From contig CAZJZQ010000125.1 in NCBI GenBank assembly GCA_964550535.1, positions 1 through 9,281 of the forward strand: 9,281 nucleotides of DNA, given 5' to 3'. Under the pieces are notes generated by a model. It was not told where the DNA came from. It saw only the letters and a program-made list of their open reading frames with translations, and did not search any database. The translations under genes and the position numbers were made by a program. Source of the stretch: UBA7672 sp964550535. Its GTDB lineage: Bacteria > Pseudomonadota > Alphaproteobacteria > Caulobacterales > Hyphomonadaceae. Every line of letters starts with the position of its first letter. The first letter of the stretch is position 1. This document shows positions 6,059-9,281 of the stretch, piece after piece.

Positions 6059-8953
6059 ATGGTGGTTTCAGGGAACATCGCGAGGACGCTTCATGAGCGG
6101 CCCGGCCATAAGGCGGGCAAGCTCGCGCTGATCGTTTTCATCCTGCTGGTTGCACTGTTGCCGGGGTCCGCGCTGGCGCAGCGCGCGGAGCGGCAATGGG
6201 CGCATGAGACAAGCGACATCGCGCCGGACCCGGCGGTCACCTATGGCGTTCTGCCTAACGGGATGCGCTATGCGCTGATGCGGAACCAGTTGCCGCCGGG
6301 GGCAGTTTCCATCCGCTTCGCGTTCGAGTTCGGATCCCTGTATGAGAGCGAGGAAGAGCAGGGGCTGGCGCACTTCATCGAGCATATGGCGTTCAACGGC
6401 TCCACCAGCGTGCCGGAAGGCGAGATGGTGAAGACGCTGGAGCGGCTGGGCCTCGCCTTCGGCGCGGACACCAACGCATCGACCGGCCAGTTCCACACGA
6501 CCTATATGCTGGAGCTGCCCAATGCCTCGGACACGCTGATCGATGAGAGTCTGTTCCTTCTGCGGGAGACGGCGAGCGAGTTGTTGTTCACACCGGAGGC
6601 CATTGAGCGCGAGCGCGGTGTGGTGCTGGCCGAGTTTCGCCGCAGCGATACGTTTGCGCGCAGACGCAGCCAGCAGCAGCTCGATTTCCTCATTCCGGGC
6701 GCCATGGCTGCGGCGCGGCTGCCTATCGGCCAGCCGGGCGTGATCGAGACGGCGCAGCGCGACACGTTCGTCAGTCTCTACAACCGTTATTACCGGCCGG
6801 AGCGTGCGGTGCTGGTGATCGCGGGCGATATCGATGTGGCCGCAGTGGAAAAGAAGGTTGCGGACCGTTTCGGAAGCTGGACTGGACGGGGTCCTGCGGG
6901 CGCAGAACCTGATTTCAGCTATGATCTTTCCGAGCGCGGGCCGGAGGCTTCGGTGTTCGTGCATCCTGATGGCGGGGACAGCATATCGGTGCATGTGCTG
7001 TCGCCCTATGAAAAGCGCGCGGACAATGCGGCGAACCGCCGGGAGAACAATCTCCTGTCGTTTGCGAATGGCGTGCTGTCGCGGCGATTGTCGGTGCTGT
7101 CGAACAGCAGCGATCCCCCCTTCCGGCGCGCCAGCCTGTCGCGATCGGATATCCTGCGCGCGGCCGATACGGTGAGCGCTGTCGTCATGGTGACGCCCGG
7201 CGAGTGGGCCAAGGGCTTGCGCGCCATGGAGCAGGAGTGGCGGCGCGCGTTGCAGCACGGTTTTACAAAGGATGAGATCGATCAGCAGATCGCTGCGATG
7301 CGCACCAGTGCGGCCAATAGCGCGCAACGCGAGAGCACGCGCACGACCGGCATGCTGGCGGGGCTTTTGCTGGAGTCGATCCTCGACGATCTGGTTTTCT
7401 CCACGCCGTCCTCCGGCTTGGCGCGGTTCGAGTCGTGGGCGGGAGAGGCGACGCCGGAAGTCATCCACGATCTCTTCCGCAGGCACATGGCGATGGGCGG
7501 CCCGCTGTTCTTTCTGGCGGCGACCGAAGCGCAGCCCGATACGGCGCGGGCGATACCGGATGTGTGGCGCGAGAGCGGCGAGATGCCGGTGGTGGCGCCG
7601 GCGGAGATCGAGCGGCCGCCATTCGCCTACACGAATTTTGGCGAACCGGGCGAGGTAGCGGCCGAGCGCAGGATCGAGGATCTCGATACGCGGCTGCTGA
7701 CCTTCACGAATGGCGTGATGCTCAACTTGCGGCCGACAGGCTTCCAGAAAAACGTGGTTCAGGTGTCGGTGCGGGTCAGCGGCGGGAATGTCGCGCTGGA
7801 GAGCGCGCCCTTTGGTCTGTCGTCGTTGATGCGGGCGTACAGCGATGGCGGGTTGGCGGCGCATTCGCGGGATGAGTTGCGCGCGATCCTGAGCGGCCGG
7901 GCGGTGCAGGTGGGGCTCAATGCGTCGTCGACGGCGTTCGGCGGGGTTTACACGACCACGCCCGGCGATCTGGAGCTACAGCTTCAGGTGGCGGCGGCGT
8001 TTTTGGTGGCGCCGGGATATCGCGTTGAAGCGGAACGCCAGTGGCGAGAGAGCCTGACGCTGTCGTGGCCGCGCATGGATGCGAACGCGCAGGCGGTGAT
8101 GGGCAATGAGGGATTGCGGATTTTGGCTTCGGGCGACAGGCGTTTCGGCGCGCATCCAGACGACGGCGTCGTGTCGCGATCCTTCACCGAGTTGCAGGGA
8201 TATCTGGGGCCGATGTTGGCGTTGAGCCCGATCGAGATCGCCATTGTCGGCGACTTCGATGAGGCGGCCGCGATCGCCGCCGTGGCCAGCACGTTCGGCG
8301 CCTTGCCGGTGCGCGACAGGGCGATGCCGCCATATCGCAGCGGCCAGCCTGTGACGTTTCGCGCCGACCGGTCGCCCATCGTGCTGCATCATGATGGCGA
8401 GCCGGGGCAGGCGCTGGTCAGCCTCTACTGGCCGGTGACAATTGATCCCGATGCAGAGCCGCAGGACGAGCGCGTGTTGAGCGTTCTGGCGGGAGTGATG
8501 CGGCTGAAGACCATCGATATTGTGCGCGAGCGTTTGGGGGCGAGTTATTCGCCATCGGCGTCCGCCTATGCGTCCTCGATCTATCCGGGGTGGGGGTATC
8601 TGGTGCTGTCGTCGGAAGTGAAGCCGGCGGATGTGGATGCGGTGGCGGCCGCTTTCAGTGAGATTGCGGCCGCGCTGCGCAGCGGCGACACCAGCGAGGA
8701 CGAGTTCCAGCGTGCGGTGACGCCGTGGCTGGAGCAGTTGCCGCGCAACCGGACGTCGAACGCTTACTGGCTGTCGTTGATTGCGCAGGCGCAGACGCGG
8801 CCGGAGCTGCTGGAGCGAGGACGGCTTGCCGCTATTGAGGCGAGCTTGCGGGACGTGACCATCGCCGATGTAACGGCGGCGGCGCAGACATGGATGACGG
8901 ACGCCGCCGAACAGCGCGTGACTGTCCTGCCCCAGGCGGATTCTGACGAATAG
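6059..8953 (+). CDS. Secreted M16 family zinc metallopeptidase (PqqL-like)
   Basis: A 964-residue protease of the pitrilysin family. The N-terminus has a signal peptide: basic residues up to Lys21, a hydrophobic run (22-34), and a likely cleavage after ALA (38-40), so it should act in the periplasm. The inverted zinc motif HFIEH is at His105-His109 with Glu108 as catalytic base. Downstream, ERERGVVLAEF supplies Glu185 and Glu192, the latter the more likely third zinc ligand. Sequence around the site (GLAHFIEHMAFNGS) resembles E. coli PqqL. A second M16-like half, starting near residue 550, lacks HxxEH, as is normal for the non-catalytic half that completes the chamber. The ATG at 6059 has no clear ribosome site; 47 bp separate it from folC, so readthrough or coupling is possible. 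Despite the PqqL name, no PQQ genes are here and the substrate is unknown. Confidence 0.93.
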   Translation: MVVSGNIARTLHERPGHKAGKLALIVFILLVALLPGSALAQRAERQWAHETSDIAPDPAVTYGVLPNGMRYALMRNQLPPGAVSIRFAFEFGSLYESEEEQGLAHFIEHMAFNGSTSVPEGEMVKTLERLGLAFGADTNASTGQFHTTYMLELPNASDTLIDESLFLLRETASELLFTPEAIERERGVVLAEFRRSDTFARRRSQQQLDFLIPGAMAAARLPIGQPGVIETAQRDTFVSLYNRYYRPERAVLVIAGDIDVAAVEKKVADRFGSWTGRGPAGAEPDFSYDLSERGPEASVFVHPDGGDSISVHVLSPYEKRADNAANRRENNLLSFANGVLSRRLSVLSNSSDPPFRRASLSRSDILRAADTVSAVVMVTPGEWAKGLRAMEQEWRRALQHGFTKDEIDQQIAAMRTSAANSAQRESTRTTGMLAGLLLESILDDLVFSTPSSGLARFESWAGEATPEVIHDLFRRHMAMGGPLFFLAATEAQPDTARAIPDVWRESGEMPVVAPAEIERPPFAYTNFGEPGEVAAERRIEDLDTRLLTFTNGVMLNLRPTGFQKNVVQVSVRVSGGNVALESAPFGLSSLMRAYSDGGLAAHSRDELRAILSGRAVQVGLNASSTAFGGVYTTTPGDLELQLQVAAAFLVAPGYRVEAERQWRESLTLSWPRMDANAQAVMGNEGLRILASGDRRFGAHPDDGVVSRSFTELQGYLGPMLALSPIEIAIVGDFDEAAAIAAVASTFGALPVRDRAMPPYRSGQPVTFRADRSPIVLHHDGEPGQALVSLYWPVTIDPDAEPQDERVLSVLAGVMRLKTIDIVRERLGASYSPSASAYASSIYPGWGYLVLSSEVKPADVDAVAAAFSEIAAALRSGDTSEDEFQRAVTPWLEQLPRNRTSNAYWLSLIAQAQTRPELLERGRLAAIEASLRDVTIADVTAAAQTWMTDAAEQRVTVLPQADSDE

Positions 8954-8956
8954 AGG

Positions 8957-9280
8957 TCAGATCGTGACTGCGTTGAGGGCTTCTTCCAGTTCGATGAACG
9001 AGGGCTGGGAGGCGGAGGGTATCTGGCCGCGGCCTATTTCGACCGACACCTGCGCCGCGTTGCCATGCAGGTGGGCGACGAGCACGTCCTTGATGATCTT
9101 GTAGAACTGGCCTTCCTCGTCCAGCACCTGGCCGAGACGGGCGGCGAACGGGCCGACGAAACCGTAGGCGAGGAACACGCCGAGGAACGTGCCCACCAGC
9201 GCCGAGCCGATCAGCTTGCCGAGATAGGCGGGCGGCTGGTCGATGGCGCCCATCGTCTTTATGATGCCGAGCACGGCGGC
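8957..9280 (-). CDS. motA: Flagellar motor stator protein MotA, C-terminal part (5' end outside window)
   Basis: The minus-strand frame runs off the right edge, reading AAVLGIIKTMGAIDQPP from the border, so about 108 residues of an expected ~285 are present. MotA with MotB forms the inner-membrane proton channel that powers flagellar rotation. The IKTMGAIDQPP motif after the third membrane helix is diagnostic; the fourth helix follows (LIGSALVGTFLGVFLAYGF) with the VGP proline, then the C-terminal cytoplasmic tail ending in PSFIELEEALNAV. A GTG at 9274 could be mistaken for a start, but it lies within conserved family sequence, so the true start is outside. The gene converges on the M16 protease gene with 3 bp between stops. 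motB, usually downstream of motA, is not there: the region downstream of this motA is the opposing protease gene. Confidence 0.92.
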   Translation of the reverse strand, partial: AAVLGIIKTMGAIDQPPAYLGKLIGSALVGTFLGVFLAYGFVGPFAARLGQVLDEEGQFYKIIKDVLVAHLHGNAAQVSVEIGRGQIPSASQPSFIELEEALNAVTI

Positions 9281-9281
9281 C

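Noticed and set aside
6068..7864. A 598-codon open frame on the minus strand inside the M16 protease gene
   Set aside because: Its translation is rich in Arg, His and Gln with no recognisable domain, and the opposite strand encodes a well-conserved protease. Long antisense frames are expected at this GC content.

Overview
The window is about 65% GC and almost fully coding, and it reads as chromosomal DNA of an alphaproteobacterium. The basis is the order trpB ... trpA-accD-folC, which is characteristic of that class, and an AccD whose N-terminal zinc ribbon has lost its cysteines, as I recall for Caulobacter- and Rhizobium-type AccD. The PqqL-like M16 protease and the flagellar stator gene would suit a motile Caulobacterales/Hyphomonadaceae- or sphingomonad-type organism, but placement below class is a weak inference.

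Layout. Positions 1-666 are the 3' half of trpB. It is followed without a break by three small or medium genes on the same strand: a DUF2158 (YodC-like) protein (663-899), a GFA-type zinc protein (896-1246) and an ApbE FMN-transferase fused to DUF2271 (1248-2720). trpA (2798-3637) and accD (3634-4542) come next. A clear rho-independent terminator (4584-4613) closes this unit. folC (4698-6011) starts a second unit, with a large secreted M16 zinc protease (6059-8953) 47 bp behind it. The 3' part of motA lies on the minus strand (8957-9280) and converges on the protease gene with only 3 bp between the stop codons.

How the genes relate. TrpB and TrpA are the two subunits of tryptophan synthase and are normally encoded side by side. 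Here they are separated by about 2.1 kb holding three genes with no evident link to tryptophan. Stop-start overlaps or a 1-nt gap tie these genes to trpB and to each other, so they are probably transcribed and translated with the operon. AccD supplies malonyl-CoA for fatty acid synthesis, and FolC makes (polyglutamylated) folate. The protease and stator genes are functionally unrelated neighbours.

The most notable points are the split trp operon with its inserted cassette (the first gene of which is clearly lower in GC), the ApbE-DUF2271 fusion without a visible export signal, the cysteine-poor AccD, the repeated TTG-over-TGA start/stop overlaps, and the near-abutting convergent gene pair. 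I saw no RNA genes, CRISPR arrays, insertion sequences or attachment sites. The longest gene-free stretch is 155 bp (4543-4697). I found no convincing evidence for a wholly new biological system.
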